Positions 1-7,559 of a stretch of DNA of 64,000 bases are shown here, one piece after another; the first letter of the stretch is position 1; every line of letters begins with the position of its first letter. The notes below the pieces were generated by a model. The model had not been told where the DNA came from. It worked only from the letters and a program-made list of their open reading frames with translations, and searched no databases. A program made the position numbers and the translations under genes. This stretch comes from Acidobacteriota bacterium (lineage in GTDB: Bacteria > Acidobacteriota > Terriglobia > Acidiferrales > UBA7541), in NCBI GenBank assembly GCA_013289665.1, contig JABCZN010000001.1:248001-312000 (forward strand). Reading direction: 5' to 3'.

Positions 1-117
1 TCGCTGCGCGCTGTCTCCCCAGGCCAGCGTCAGCCGCGGAGCCAGCAGCCCCAGCACCGCCGCCATTAAAACCGCTTTTCCCTTCGTTTGAGTCTTCAGA
101 GAGAATCGCCGGGGCAT
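1..117 (-). CDS. secreted protein, N-terminal fragment (possible S1/P1 nuclease or zinc phospholipase C type)
   Basis: Only the first 39 codons are in the window; the gene runs off the left end. The ATG at 117 is followed by a basic N-region (PRRFSLKTQTKGK) and a hydrophobic stretch ending LAPRLTLA, a clear Sec signal peptide. The mature part would start near WGDSAQR. Zinc-dependent S1/P1 nuclease and phospholipase C proteins often begin with a Trp-Gly right after the signal peptide, because the N-terminal Trp binds zinc; that is the only hint at function and it is weak. It starts 22 bases after the stop of the permease gene, so the two may share a transcript. Confidence 0.5.
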   Translation of the reverse strand, partial: MPRRFSLKTQTKGKAVLMAAVLGLLAPRLTLAWGDSAQR

Positions 118-139
118 CACTCGTGTCCTTAACGGATTC

Positions 140-1678
140 TTATTCGGTTGGGCCGGAAAGCCTTAGCGTACTCTTCCTTCGCCCGTAAAAATAATAAATC
201 ACCAGCCCGATAATCAGCCAGGCGAAGAAGCGCAACCAATTCATGATCGGCAATCCGGCCATCAGCAGCACGCAGGTGATAATCGTAATCACCGGCGCCA
301 GCGGCCCGCCGGGAGCTCGAAACGCGCGCGGGCGGTCCGGCTCGCGGTAGCGCAAAATCAGCACGCCCGCCCCGACCAGCGCAAACGCGAAAAGCGTCCC
401 GATGTTTGAAAGATCTGCCAGCGTCCCGATGTCCAGCAACCCGGCCGGAATCCCCACCACAAATCCCGCCAGCCAGGTCGAAAAGTCCGGCGTGTGAAAT
501 TTCGGATGCACGCGTCCGAAAATCCGCGGCAAAAGTCCGTCGCGCGACATCGCGAACCACACCCGCGCCTGCCCAAGCTGAAACACAAGCAGAGAAGAGA
601 TCATCCCCATCAGCGCGCCAATCAGAACCATCAGCCGCGCCGTGCCGAAATGCAATTTCTTCATCGTGTTCACCACCGGCGCAGCGTCATCCATCAGCGT
701 ATGCCACGGCACCAGTCCGGTCAGCACCACCACCACCGCGATATAGAGCACCGTGCATACCACAAGCGTCGCAATAATTCCCCGCGGCAAATCCCGCTGC
801 GGATTCTTGCACTCTTCCGCCGCCGTCGACACCGAATCGAACCCGATATAGGTAAAAAACACAATCGATCCGCCGGTCAAAATCCCGGGCCAGCCATTCG
901 GTGCGAACGGATGCCAGTTTGCCGGCTTGATAAAGCGTGCCGCAACGCCCACGAAAATCAGGATCGCCACGAGCTTCAGCAACACCATGATGTTGTTTGT
1001 TTCCGCCGACTCCTTGATCCCGCGCACCAGGATCACCGTCAGCAGCATCACGATGATGAACGCCGGCCAGTTGAACCCGAAATGCCACCCCGGGCCATAA
1101 ATCATGTTCCCTTGCAAATCGGGCAAGCCACTCGGCAGGTATGCCGGCGAAATCCACTTCGGATCCGGATGCCAGCCGAACCAGTCCAGCAAATCCACTA
1201 CGTGCGCCGAAAATCCTACGCTCACCGCCATGTTGCTCACGGCGTATTCCAGAATCAAATCCCACCCGATGATCCACGCTATCAACTCGCCCATCGTCGC
1301 GTATGTGTAGGTATACGCGCTACCGGCAATCGGAATCATCGCCGCAAGCTCCGCATAACAAACCGAAGCAAATCCGCAAACCACCGCCACCAAAATAAAG
1401 GAGATCGCTATAGCCGGCCCCGCGCCCGGCCGCCCAAATGATGTGGACCGGGTAATCAGGTATTGCAACAGCGGAGCGTTCAAGATGGAGGACACTTGCA
1501 GCTTTTGCCCGGCAATCGCCGTCCCCACCACCGTGAAAATTCCCGAGCCGATCACCGCGCCAATGCCCAGCGACGTCAGGCTCAGCCACCCCAGCGACTT
1601 TTTTAATCGGATTTCTGCGTTTTCGGAGTCGGACAGCAGTTGGTCAATATTCTTGCAGCGAAACAGTGGTGACGCCAC
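140..1678 (-). CDS. APC-family amino acid permease
   Basis: A 12- to 14-helix secondary transporter for amino acids in the inner membrane, of the cationic amino acid transporter (YfnA-like) branch. The first helix carries GIGAVIGSGIFTVVG, the unwound substrate-binding segment of the APC fold. The middle has FTYIGFDSVSTAAEE, another family hallmark, and the C-terminus ends in a short charged tail. I chose the GTG at 1678, which gives a start at VASPLF just before the conserved NIDQLL...LKKSLGW cytoplasmic segment. The frame stays open to 1834, but the extra 52 residues are Arg/Pro-rich and look non-coding. The substrate cannot be told from sequence. Confidence 0.9.
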   Translation of the reverse strand: MASPLFRCKNIDQLLSDSENAEIRLKKSLGWLSLTSLGIGAVIGSGIFTVVGTAIAGQKLQVSSILNAPLLQYLITRSTSFGRPGAGPAIAISFILVAVVCGFASVCYAELAAMIPIAGSAYTYTYATMGELIAWIIGWDLILEYAVSNMAVSVGFSAHVVDLLDWFGWHPDPKWISPAYLPSGLPDLQGNMIYGPGWHFGFNWPAFIIVMLLTVILVRGIKESAETNNIMVLLKLVAILIFVGVAARFIKPANWHPFAPNGWPGILTGGSIVFFTYIGFDSVSTAAEECKNPQRDLPRGIIATLVVCTVLYIAVVVVLTGLVPWHTLMDDAAPVVNTMKKLHFGTARLMVLIGALMGMISSLLVFQLGQARVWFAMSRDGLLPRIFGRVHPKFHTPDFSTWLAGFVVGIPAGLLDIGTLADLSNIGTLFAFALVGAGVLILRYREPDRPRAFRAPGGPLAPVITIITCVLLMAGLPIMNWLRFFAWLIIGLVIYYFYGRRKSTLRLSGPTE

Positions 1679-1823
1679 CCAAGCTCTCCGATCGCATCCG
1701 CGCCCCGGCGCCAGCCGTGGAATGGCCGCGCGACCTGTTTCCGGCCGGACACGCAATGTAGGAATCTTAGCGCCCCACTCTATCGCGAGTTCCCACCCCG
1801 CGCAACTCAGCCCACCGCGCCCC

Positions 1824-1846
1824 GTAGCGTCCACCTTCAGGTGGAC
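1824..1846. repeat. REP-like hairpin (GTAGC-type)
   Basis: GTAGC followed by GTCCACC-TTCA-GGTGGAC, a perfect 7-bp stem with a TTCA loop. The same design (GTAGC, stem, TTCA, stem) recurs at 5411 and 5945. It lies in the 386-base gap between the permease start and thiG. Confidence 0.7.
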
Positions 1847-1871
1847 GATCCTTCTGCGACCTCGTTCTCTT

Positions 1872-1931
1872 CTCAGCGAACTCCGCGCTCCGGCCCCCGC
1901 GTCCGGCGTTTACCCCGACCCGGTCGGGGCG
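1872..1931. repeat. intergenic repeat, copy 1
   Basis: This stretch begins CTCAGCGAACTC and ends with a GGCGTTTA...CCGACC..GGTCGGGGCG palindrome. A clearly related copy lies at 14972-15030, also followed by a CTG-TATCTGATCGC tract. Nothing in it looks coding. The rest of the gap (1932-2041) holds no gene that I can see. Confidence 0.6.
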
Positions 1932-2064
1932 GTAATTCTTTTCTCGTGCTAGCTGTTCGCTGCTATCTGATCGCCTCTCGCAGATCGCCGGTTGGCGAGA
2001 ATCAATCTCCCAACCATTTGTCCTCAGCCCTCCCAAAGGAATACAATTCTCCCGGAGATCCCCA

Positions 2065-2841
2065 ATGTCTGATCAACTCGTTATCGCCGGCCGCGCCTTC
2101 AATTCACGCCTTATCGTTGGAACAGGGAAGTACCGCAGCTTTGAGGAAATGGCTCGCGCCCACGCCGCGTCCGGCGCCGACATGGTCACCGTCGCTGTCC
2201 GCCGCGTCAATCTCACCGACAAAACCAAGGAATCCCTCCTCGACTTCATCAACCGCGAAAAAATCTTCATCCTGCCCAACACCGCCGCCTGCTATTCCGC
2301 CGACGAAGCCATCCGCACCGCGCGCCTCGCCCGCGAAGTCGGCCTCTCCAACTGGATCAAGCTCGAAGTCATCGGCGACGAAAAAACTCTATTTCCGGAC
2401 ACCGACCAACTCATCCAGGCCACAAAAGTCCTCGTCAAAGAAGGCTTCGTAGTGCTGCCCTATACCAACGACGATCTAATCGCCGCCCGCAAGCTCATTG
2501 ATGCAGGCGCCGCGGCAGTAATGCCTCTCGCCGCGCCCATCGGCTCTGGCCTCGGCATCCAGAATCCCGCCAATCTCCGCATCCTCCGCGAACGAATCAC
2601 CGAAGTTCCCATGATTGTGGACGCGGGTGTAGGCACCGCCTCAGACGCCGCCATCGCCATGGAACTCGGTGCCGACGGGCTCCTCATGAACACCGCCATC
2701 GCCGAAGCCGCCGACGCGCCCCTCATGGCCGAAGCCATGCGCGACGCCGTCATCGCCGGCCACAAAGCCTTCCTAGCCGGCCGCATGCCCAAGCGCCTCT
2801 ACGCCTCCGCCTCCAGCCCCCTCACTGGCGTCGTCCGCTAA
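2065..2841 (+). CDS. thiG: thiazole synthase
   Basis: ThiG condenses 1-deoxy-D-xylulose 5-phosphate with dehydroglycine and the ThiS thiocarboxylate to make the thiazole phosphate of thiamine. The 258-residue length and TIM-barrel sequence are typical. Lys99 in [10 protein letters not shown] is the Schiff-base lysine. Phosphate-binding glycines are seen in PIGSGLGI and [10 protein letters not shown], and the C-terminus has the usual GRMPKR...SSP. A GGAG lies 9-12 bases before the ATG and a TACAAT -10-like box at 2042-2047. No ThiS, ThiF, ThiH or ThiO gene lies beside it and no TPP riboswitch is evident upstream, so thiG stands alone here. Confidence 0.95.
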   Translation: MSDQLVIAGRAFNSRLIVGTGKYRSFEEMARAHAASGADMVTVAVRRVNLTDKTKESLLDFINREKIFILPNTAACYSADEAIRTARLAREVGLSNWIKLEVIGDEKTLFPDTDQLIQATKVLVKEGFVVLPYTNDDLIAARKLIDAGAAAVMPLAAPIGSGLGIQNPANLRILRERITEVPMIVDAGVGTASDAAIAMELGADGLLMNTAIAEAADAPLMAEAMRDAVIAGHKAFLAGRMPKRLYASASSPLTGVVR

Positions 2842-2929
2842 AATCACGCAGCCCATCGAATCGCTCATCCTGGGAAGTGAAAAGCCTCTGGCAATCTTCG
2901 GGCGTTGGCCCTCGTTCCACGATGCTGAA

Positions 2930-3301
2930 GTGATAGAAATTCAATTGTCGCGGGTACATGCTGGAAGTAGAAGCAACCGATACGAGGGACCTCTACTCTT
3001 CGCAAGAGTTCATACTTGGGACATTACAAACGAGGTGGATAGCACTGGGCACTACGTCTTGAAGAATCACACCCTGGTTACGCTACGATTTTCCGATGTA
3101 AGAGAACTGAAATTGGAAGGGTTCAACCACCAAAACGCAATATTTGGCCTGACGATCCAACCGAATGGGGCCAACAACCCTACCGATCCAAAATTTCACA
3201 TCGAACTGGATCCGACTTTTGGCGTTGATGCCACCTTCGATTGCGCCTCGGTAGAGATCGTTGACGTGATTCCCATGGCTGCGGCTGCCTTGGAGGTTTG
3301 A
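2930..3301 (+). CDS. Imm50-like immunity protein, start uncertain
   Basis: The first usual start codon is the GTG at 2930, giving 123 residues. However, the same frame upstream (2840-2929) encodes LAIFGRWPSFHDAEV, which matches the conserved N-terminal signature of the Imm50 family of polymorphic-toxin immunity proteins. No ATG, GTG or TTG exists in this frame back to the stop near 2452. The full domain would therefore need an ATC, ATT or CTG start around 2855-2872, or the gene is a remnant. The body (THGYVL-type strands, FNHQNAIFGL, FHIELDPTFG) fits an alpha/beta Imm50 fold. No cognate toxin is adjacent. It directly follows the thiG stop. Confidence 0.6.
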   Translation: MIEIQLSRVHAGSRSNRYEGPLLFARVHTWDITNEVDSTGHYVLKNHTLVTLRFSDVRELKLEGFNHQNAIFGLTIQPNGANNPTDPKFHIELDPTFGVDATFDCASVEIVDVIPMAAAALEV

Positions 3302-3351
3302 CCAGTACGCGAATCGTGTTTCGTTTCCTGCTGGCGCTCTTTTCTATGTGA

Positions 3352-3360
3352 TGCTATAAT
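3352..3360 (+). promoter_or_regulatory. extended -10 promoter of the toxin-antitoxin operon
   Basis: TGC-TATAAT is a perfect extended -10 element. Transcription would begin about 3367, so the ATG at 3368 sits at or within a base or two of the 5' end and the mRNA would be leaderless. No good -35 hexamer is visible, as is usual for extended -10 promoters. Confidence 0.55.
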
Positions 3361-3367
3361 GCATCAC

Positions 3368-3613
3368 ATGAGGAAAGCTTCCGTCCGCGACCTCCGCTAC
3401 CGCTTCTCCGTCGTCGAGGAGCTCCTCCGCGACGGCCAGGAAATCCATATCACCAAGCGCAAGCGCGTCATTGCCCGCCTCCTGCCTCCTGCAACGACCG
3501 GCACTATCCACATGCCGGATTTCAAAGCTCGAATGAAAAAGGTGTTTGGCAAAAAGAAGCCTAAATTTTCTGGAGACGATCTGGTTGCGAAAGACAGGGA
3601 AGAGCGATTTTGA
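3368..3613 (+). CDS. Phd/YefM-family antitoxin
   Basis: A short antitoxin that binds its partner toxin and represses the operon. The sequence MRKASVRDLRYRFSVVEELL and ...GQEIHITKRKRVIARLLP is the Phd/YefM DNA-binding fold. The Lys/Arg- and acid-rich C-terminus is the expected disordered toxin-wrapping tail. An upstream in-frame ATG at 3359 overlaps the -10 box, so I chose the ATG at 3368. The stop overlaps the toxin start by four bases (TTGA), the normal arrangement for tight coupling. Confidence 0.85.
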   Translation: MRKASVRDLRYRFSVVEELLRDGQEIHITKRKRVIARLLPPATTGTIHMPDFKARMKKVFGKKKPKFSGDDLVAKDREERF

Positions 3614-4038
3614 TCATCTACGCCGACACGAGTTTTCTCGCGTCTTTGTATATCCCGGGCACTCATAGTCCAGCTGCCCTGGCAGTTGTTCGACCGTTGC
3701 GCGCTCCCTTACAAATCACTTTTCTGAGCGAACTTGAGTTTGCCAACGCTCTGGCCCTCCGTGTGTTTCGCAAGGAACTCTCCTCTTCAGAATCAGCATC
3801 AGTCTTCGCCCATTTCCGCAAGGATATTCTCGACGGAATCTTTCGTGTCTCTCCGGTTTCGAATGGCGCTTTCGAAAAGGCAATTCGACTTTCGCAAAAG
3901 CATTCTTCTCGCATCGGAACGCGTACACTGGATGTTCTACATGTTGCCGCGGCCATCGCGTTGCGTGCCCGTTTCTTTTACACTTTTGACCGTTCTCAGG
4001 CGGAACTCGCCAGGGCGGCGAATCTCCTTACCATGTAA
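3610..4038 (+). CDS. vapC: PIN-domain ribonuclease toxin, VapC type
   Basis: PIN-domain toxins cleave tRNA or rRNA with a metal-dependent acidic active site. All four acidic positions are present: Asp6 in YADTS, Glu41 in LSELEFANA, Asp108 in TRTLDVLH and Asp127 in YTFDRSQ. The length of 142 residues is normal. Translation starts at a TTG overlapping the antitoxin stop, which keeps toxin output low relative to antitoxin. The pairing of a Phd-like antitoxin with a VapC toxin is common in soil bacteria. Confidence 0.88.
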   Translation: MIIYADTSFLASLYIPGTHSPAALAVVRPLRAPLQITFLSELEFANALALRVFRKELSSSESASVFAHFRKDILDGIFRVSPVSNGAFEKAIRLSQKHSSRIGTRTLDVLHVAAAIALRARFFYTFDRSQAELARAANLLTM

Positions 4039-4205
4039 CTCCGCGCACGCCGATTTACTGTCTCCAGCTTCTATTGACTCTTGAGGCGCAATCCCAATCT
4101 GATAACGGAAAACGATTTATTCTCTCCCTAAGGGTCATCGGCTTCCCGCCGCAAACTCTTGTCCGACCGATCACTGCTCGCAAAAAATAGGAGGAACCTC
4201 GGCTT

Positions 4206-4637
4206 ATGACAGGTCGTTCAGCAGGTATCTCTGTCCGGAATTTCGGTTCGTATTTTCTCTCAGCGCTGATGCTCGTTCTTCTCTTCGCCAATTCTTCAGC
4301 CGCCCAGGCAAAAGCCCCCCAAACCGCCGGCGTGGACAACACAAAAATGGGCCCCTATCGCGCCCTCGCCACTCTCGCCTTCAACGCGTCGCAGAAGGGA
4401 GACAACGTCACCGCCGCCACTCTTGCAAAAATCCTCGAGCGCACCTGGGATAAGTCCGAAGACTACGGCGGCGACACGGCTCTGTCGAAAACCAACAAAA
4501 AGCTTTTCGACGAAGTAGACAAGGCCATGGATCAGTACGTCGGTCTGCTGGTAGATCATCCGGCCTCAGCACCCGATCCCGCCCGCCTCCGCGCCGCCTA
4601 CACCAACTATCTCGAAAAGCTAAAAGAAGCCGACTAA
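4206..4637 (+). CDS. small secreted protein of unknown function
   Basis: A 143-residue protein with a signal peptide: SYFLSALMLVLLFANSSAAQA, cleaved after about residue 35. The mature part is helical (TLAFNASQKGDNVTAATLAKILERTW...LFDEVDKAMDQYV), giving roughly four amphipathic helices with no cysteines. I do not recognise the family with certainty. AGGAGGA at 4190 is a good ribosome site. It is followed by hairpins at 4648-4720. Confidence 0.7.
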   Translation: MTGRSAGISVRNFGSYFLSALMLVLLFANSSAAQAKAPQTAGVDNTKMGPYRALATLAFNASQKGDNVTAATLAKILERTWDKSEDYGGDTALSKTNKKLFDEVDKAMDQYVGLLVDHPASAPDPARLRAAYTNYLEKLKEAD

Positions 4638-4697
4638 CTCGGCGCCCCCGTGGCGCAGGCTTCAGCTTGCGCTGTTGGTTTTCTCCACCTTTTGAGG

Positions 4698-4720
4698 GCG
4701 GGAGCGACGCTCCCGCTTTT
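4698..4720 (+). terminator. likely intrinsic terminator
   Basis: GCGGGAGC-GAC-GCTCCCGC followed by TTTT, a perfect 8-bp stem with a 3-base loop and a short T-run, 60 bases after the stop of the secreted protein gene. A weaker GCGCAGGC/GCTTGCGC hairpin precedes it at about 4653-4672. It also resembles the REP-like hairpins elsewhere, so it may be both. Confidence 0.55.
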
Positions 4721-4791
4721 CCAATTTCAACCGTACCAAAGCAAACGTTCATTCTTTCCCGGCAATTCAACCTTTACTTCCTTTACCTCCT

Positions 4792-5376
4792 CTACTTCAT
4801 CCACGTCATAATCCAAAATCCCACTCCCGTACTAATAAACCACGCCACCAAGGTAATCTTGAACGCCTGCGAAAACGCCCGCAAACTATCCACCTTCGCC
4901 TTGCAGATCATCGCCAGCTCGTACACTTGGTCGGTCACATTCCGCAGCATCTCCTCGGGACTAACCCGAGCCATCGCCTCAAAATACGCCGCGCTGTTGT
5001 CATACCTCACCACATGCTCGTAATAAAGCAGTTCGCGCCCATCGGCCGGCCGCGCGTGATGCCGCGCAATCCGTGGCGTCAGCACATGCGAAATCAGGTA
5101 AAGCGCCCGCACAAATCCCAGCGCGAACACCAGATAACTCGCCGCATACAACGCACTCGCCGCGATCTCTCCCGCGTTCACCCACCGAAGCGCCGGCAGG
5201 ACTTCTTTCCCCAGCGGAATCGTGCTCGCCCCGAAAAACAGCAGGAACGTAACCAGGTACCCGGCCTTCAAATCCGCCGCCCGGATAGTCGCCTGCTGGT
5301 CCTCAAAGTTTTTCCACGCGTACCCCACCCGCTCCGTCATCAATCCCAGTTCCGCGTCGCTCACCCTCTTCTCCAT
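4792..5376 (-). CDS. PycTM-like (Pycsar effector-type) membrane protein, orphan
   Basis: A 194-residue protein with a pattern close to the PycTM/DUF5706 family. It has an N-terminal soluble segment with RAADLKAGYLVTFLLFF (the AD-x-KA motif leading into the first membrane helix) and a second membrane pair around VNAGEIAASALYAASYLVFALGFVRALYLI. Then come a Pro-Arg step (LTPR), LLYYEHVVRYDNSAAYFEAMARVSPEEML, and a terminal coiled segment MICKAKVDSLRAFSQAFK before a last helix. In Pycsar systems such proteins damage the membrane when a cyclic pyrimidine nucleotide binds. No cyclase or HD partner is beside it, so a housekeeping role is equally possible. Family call is from pattern only. Confidence 0.6.
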   Translation of the reverse strand: MEKRVSDAELGLMTERVGYAWKNFEDQQATIRAADLKAGYLVTFLLFFGASTIPLGKEVLPALRWVNAGEIAASALYAASYLVFALGFVRALYLISHVLTPRIARHHARPADGRELLYYEHVVRYDNSAAYFEAMARVSPEEMLRNVTDQVYELAMICKAKVDSLRAFSQAFKITLVAWFISTGVGFWIMTWMK

Positions 5377-5377
5377 G

Positions 5378-5432
5378 TAGGGGCGGCTTTACGCCGCCCT
5401 CACGCGTCTCGTAGCGTCCACCTTCAGGTGGA
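5378..5432. repeat. two REP-like hairpins
   Basis: TAGGGGCGGC-TTTAC-GCCGCCC (7-bp stem) followed by GTAGCG-TCCACC-TTCA-GGTGGA. The same pair of designs recurs at 5913-5970. Confidence 0.75.
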
Positions 5433-5464
5433 AAACTCTTCTCTTTTCCTAACGCCAATTCCCG

Positions 5465-5824
5465 CTACATCATCCTCCGCCCATGCCGTCCCGTCTCCTC
5501 AAACAAACCCAACACGTTCGTCATACTGAACAGTTCTCGAATCTGTTTGCTCGCGTTCACCACTTCCAGCCGGCATCCCCGCGTCCGTGCCGAAACATGC
5601 AATGCAACCACCGCCCCCAACCCCGAACTATCCATCATCGGCACTGCCTTCAAATCCAAAACAATCCGCCCCTTCTTCCCGCAAGCCTCCAGCATCTCCA
5701 TCTTGAGCAGCGGCACGTTCTCGGTGGTCAATCTCCCGAAACACTCCACGACGCAACCGTTTTCCACCTCCCGCCGCAGTACCCGGAATCCCCTCGCCGA
5801 ACTAGCCCCATCACTCCCCGTCAT
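5465..5824 (-). CDS. STAS-domain anti-sigma factor antagonist
   Basis: A single STAS domain of 119 residues, like SpoIIAA/RsbV. The strand-helix order is complete, and the phosphorylation loop MMDSSGLGAVVAL (Asp65, Ser66/Ser67) is intact, so it can be switched by a partner kinase. The C-terminal helix ends in VLGLFEETGR. No anti-sigma kinase is in the neighbourhood. It faces the PycTM-like gene in the same direction, but 88 bases with hairpins separate them. Confidence 0.85.
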   Translation of the reverse strand: MTGSDGASSARGFRVLRREVENGCVVECFGRLTTENVPLLKMEMLEACGKKGRIVLDLKAVPMMDSSGLGAVVALHVSARTRGCRLEVVNASKQIRELFSMTNVLGLFEETGRHGRRMM

Positions 5825-5912
5825 CGAATGCCTCCGTCTCCAGGCAACTCCACGTCAACTGTGCCTCGCGTTGTACCTCATTTCCCCCACTTTGCCTAGC
5901 GCCCAGCTTTTC

Positions 5913-5970
5913 TAGGGGCGGCTTTACGCCGCCCTCTTGGATTCGTAGCGGCGACCTTCAGGTCGCCCCG
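5913..5970. repeat. two REP-like hairpins
   Basis: A TAGGGGCGGC-TTTAC-GCCGCCC hairpin followed by GTAGC-GGCGACC-TTCA-GGTCGCC. The order and spacing are the same as at 5378-5432, which suggests a composite element. Confidence 0.75.
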
Positions 5971-6036
5971 AATCCCCGTGGCACAACCACTCCAGCCCGT
6001 GCTTTTCGCACCCGCCATCCGCGCTAAACTCTAACC

Positions 6037-6186
6037 ATGCAGCGCAAAATCTTCTGGCTCCTCTTCGGCGCCCTCGGCCTTATCGCCGACTTCACCCTCC
6101 CCTTCGTCTGGGCCGTCGTCGCCACCATCCCCATCCTCGCCCTAAGCTGGTGGATCGCCTACCGAAGCAACTGGTTCCCCGATTAA
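6037..6186 (+). CDS. 49-residue membrane protein
   Basis: A short frame: MQRKIFWLLFGALGLIADF, then TLPFVWAVVATIPILALSWWIAYRS, ending NWFPD. It has two hydrophobic helices with a positive N-terminus and aromatic belts, a coherent small inner-membrane protein. Upstream is TAAACT at 6025-6030, only six bases before the ATG, which would make the mRNA nearly leaderless. There is no Shine-Dalgarno sequence. Function unknown. Confidence 0.6.
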   Translation: MQRKIFWLLFGALGLIADFTLPFVWAVVATIPILALSWWIAYRSNWFPD

Positions 6187-6204
6187 GTTTTGCCCGATCC
6201 TTTA

Positions 6205-6277
6205 TAGGGGCGGGGCTCGCCCCGCCCTGTTCGGTTACCCTGCATTCGTAGTGGCCGATCTTTAGATCGGCCACTAC
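6205..6277. repeat. two REP-like hairpins
   Basis: TAGGGGCGGGGC-TCG-CCCCGCCC and then GTAGTGGCCGATC-TTTA-GATCGGCCACTAC, a long near-perfect stem. These again come as a TAGGGG-type plus GTAG-type pair. Confidence 0.75.
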
Positions 6278-6298
6278 CCTCAATCTTCATCCATCGGC

Positions 6299-7273
6299 TC
6301 ATATCGTCCGAAACAAAAAATGCCACGTAACATCCACCCCCGCATGCACCAGCGCCGAAGCAAAAATCGACCCTGTCCTCCTCCACGTCCATCCATAAAA
6401 CAGCCCCGCAATCGCCGCCAGAATCACATACCGCCAATTCGGAAATCCCAAATTCGTAATATGCGAAAGCCCGAACAACATTGATGCTGTCCACCACCCC
6501 GCAAGCTCGCTCTTCGAAGCCCGCGCCAGAAAATTCTGCAGCAGCCCGCGAAACAGCAACTCCTCCGGCCACGCCGTCAAAAATAAAATTCCCAACGAAC
6601 CCACCAGCAACCCCCGCCAATTTCCCCAATGCGGGTCAAAGGCAATAAACCGCATCCGTACCCCCAGCGGTATCGCCACGCACCCAAACACCACGAAACT
6701 CCCCAGCACATACAATCCCCAATTCTTTCCCCACCCGATGGAATACCCCACGCCCTTCGCCCGCCGCACCAGCAAAAAACACGCCAGCGCCACATTCACC
6801 GCCATCAGCACGGTAAACACATACGCCAGCCGCCCGCCCGGATACGGCCACATCCAATGCGTCGGCCCAAATTTCACAAACACCCATACACCCGCCACAA
6901 TCAAAAAATCCTGCCAGCTTCCCCCCGCCGCCCCGCCCGACGAAACCGCGAACCCCAACGGCACAAACACAAACGCCGCCATTGCCCCGGCCCGCTCCAC
7001 CGCAAACGATCCAGTCCCTACCAGGTAACTCACGAACGCGACAAACACGCACGCGCCCAGCAAAAATCCTCCGGCCGGCCCGAATCTTTCCGCCAGTCCC
7101 TCCGCCACGCCGCGCGCCGCAAACGCCAGCATCACCAGCAGCAAAATCGAAAACGTCGCCACCGTCGCCGCAAACGCCCGCCCCTCATAACCCTCCCAAG
7201 CTGCGTACAGCGCCGCGCCCAGGCTCAATCCCGCCCAAATCCCCAGCATCGCCCAAACATTCAGTTGCCTCAT
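6299..7273 (-). CDS. CPBP-family intramembrane glutamic protease
   Basis: A polytopic membrane protein of 324 residues in the Abi/CAAX (CPBP) family, with about eight helices. All catalytic positions are present: Glu237-Glu238 and Arg242 in PEELLFRG, His271 in FGLSHI, and His310 in ALVHAGVD. Such enzymes cut substrates within the membrane, either prenylated tails or peptides. The N-terminal 200 residues are extra membrane helices beyond the core domain. It is transcribed alone and converges with nothing. A second, degenerate CPBP protein lies at 18758. Confidence 0.87.
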   Translation of the reverse strand: MRQLNVWAMLGIWAGLSLGAALYAAWEGYEGRAFAATVATFSILLLVMLAFAARGVAEGLAERFGPAGGFLLGACVFVAFVSYLVGTGSFAVERAGAMAAFVFVPLGFAVSSGGAAGGSWQDFLIVAGVWVFVKFGPTHWMWPYPGGRLAYVFTVLMAVNVALACFLLVRRAKGVGYSIGWGKNWGLYVLGSFVVFGCVAIPLGVRMRFIAFDPHWGNWRGLLVGSLGILFLTAWPEELLFRGLLQNFLARASKSELAGWWTASMLFGLSHITNLGFPNWRYVILAAIAGLFYGWTWRRTGSIFASALVHAGVDVTWHFLFRTI

Positions 7274-7559
7274 CCCCGCATCAGCTCCTCACTCCTCAGC
7301 CAACAATCTTGCTTCATCGCTCAACAACGCCACGCCAAATTCTAATCGCTTCTCGTGTTTCCAGTTTTCTCATTTGCGGGTGCCCCACGTGTCGGTTTTG
7401 CGCCGTGGGTCTTGTAACGCGCCACGGGTTGCATGTCTGTGGCACCGGCGCTCTTGCCTCTGGTTTTGGGTTCCTCTTCTCAGCGTGCCTCTGCGTTATC
7501 CTTTCCTCCGTCTTCCCCACTCGAAATTCAAAATCCGCTACAATCTTACCGCGCCCGTC

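Noticed and set aside
494..1441. 315-codon frame on the + strand opposite the permease
   Set aside because: Shadow of the APC permease gene; His/Arg-rich translation.
1932..2064. TPP riboswitch before thiG
   Set aside because: No CUGAGA or ACCUGA-like core is present and the thiG leader seems very short.
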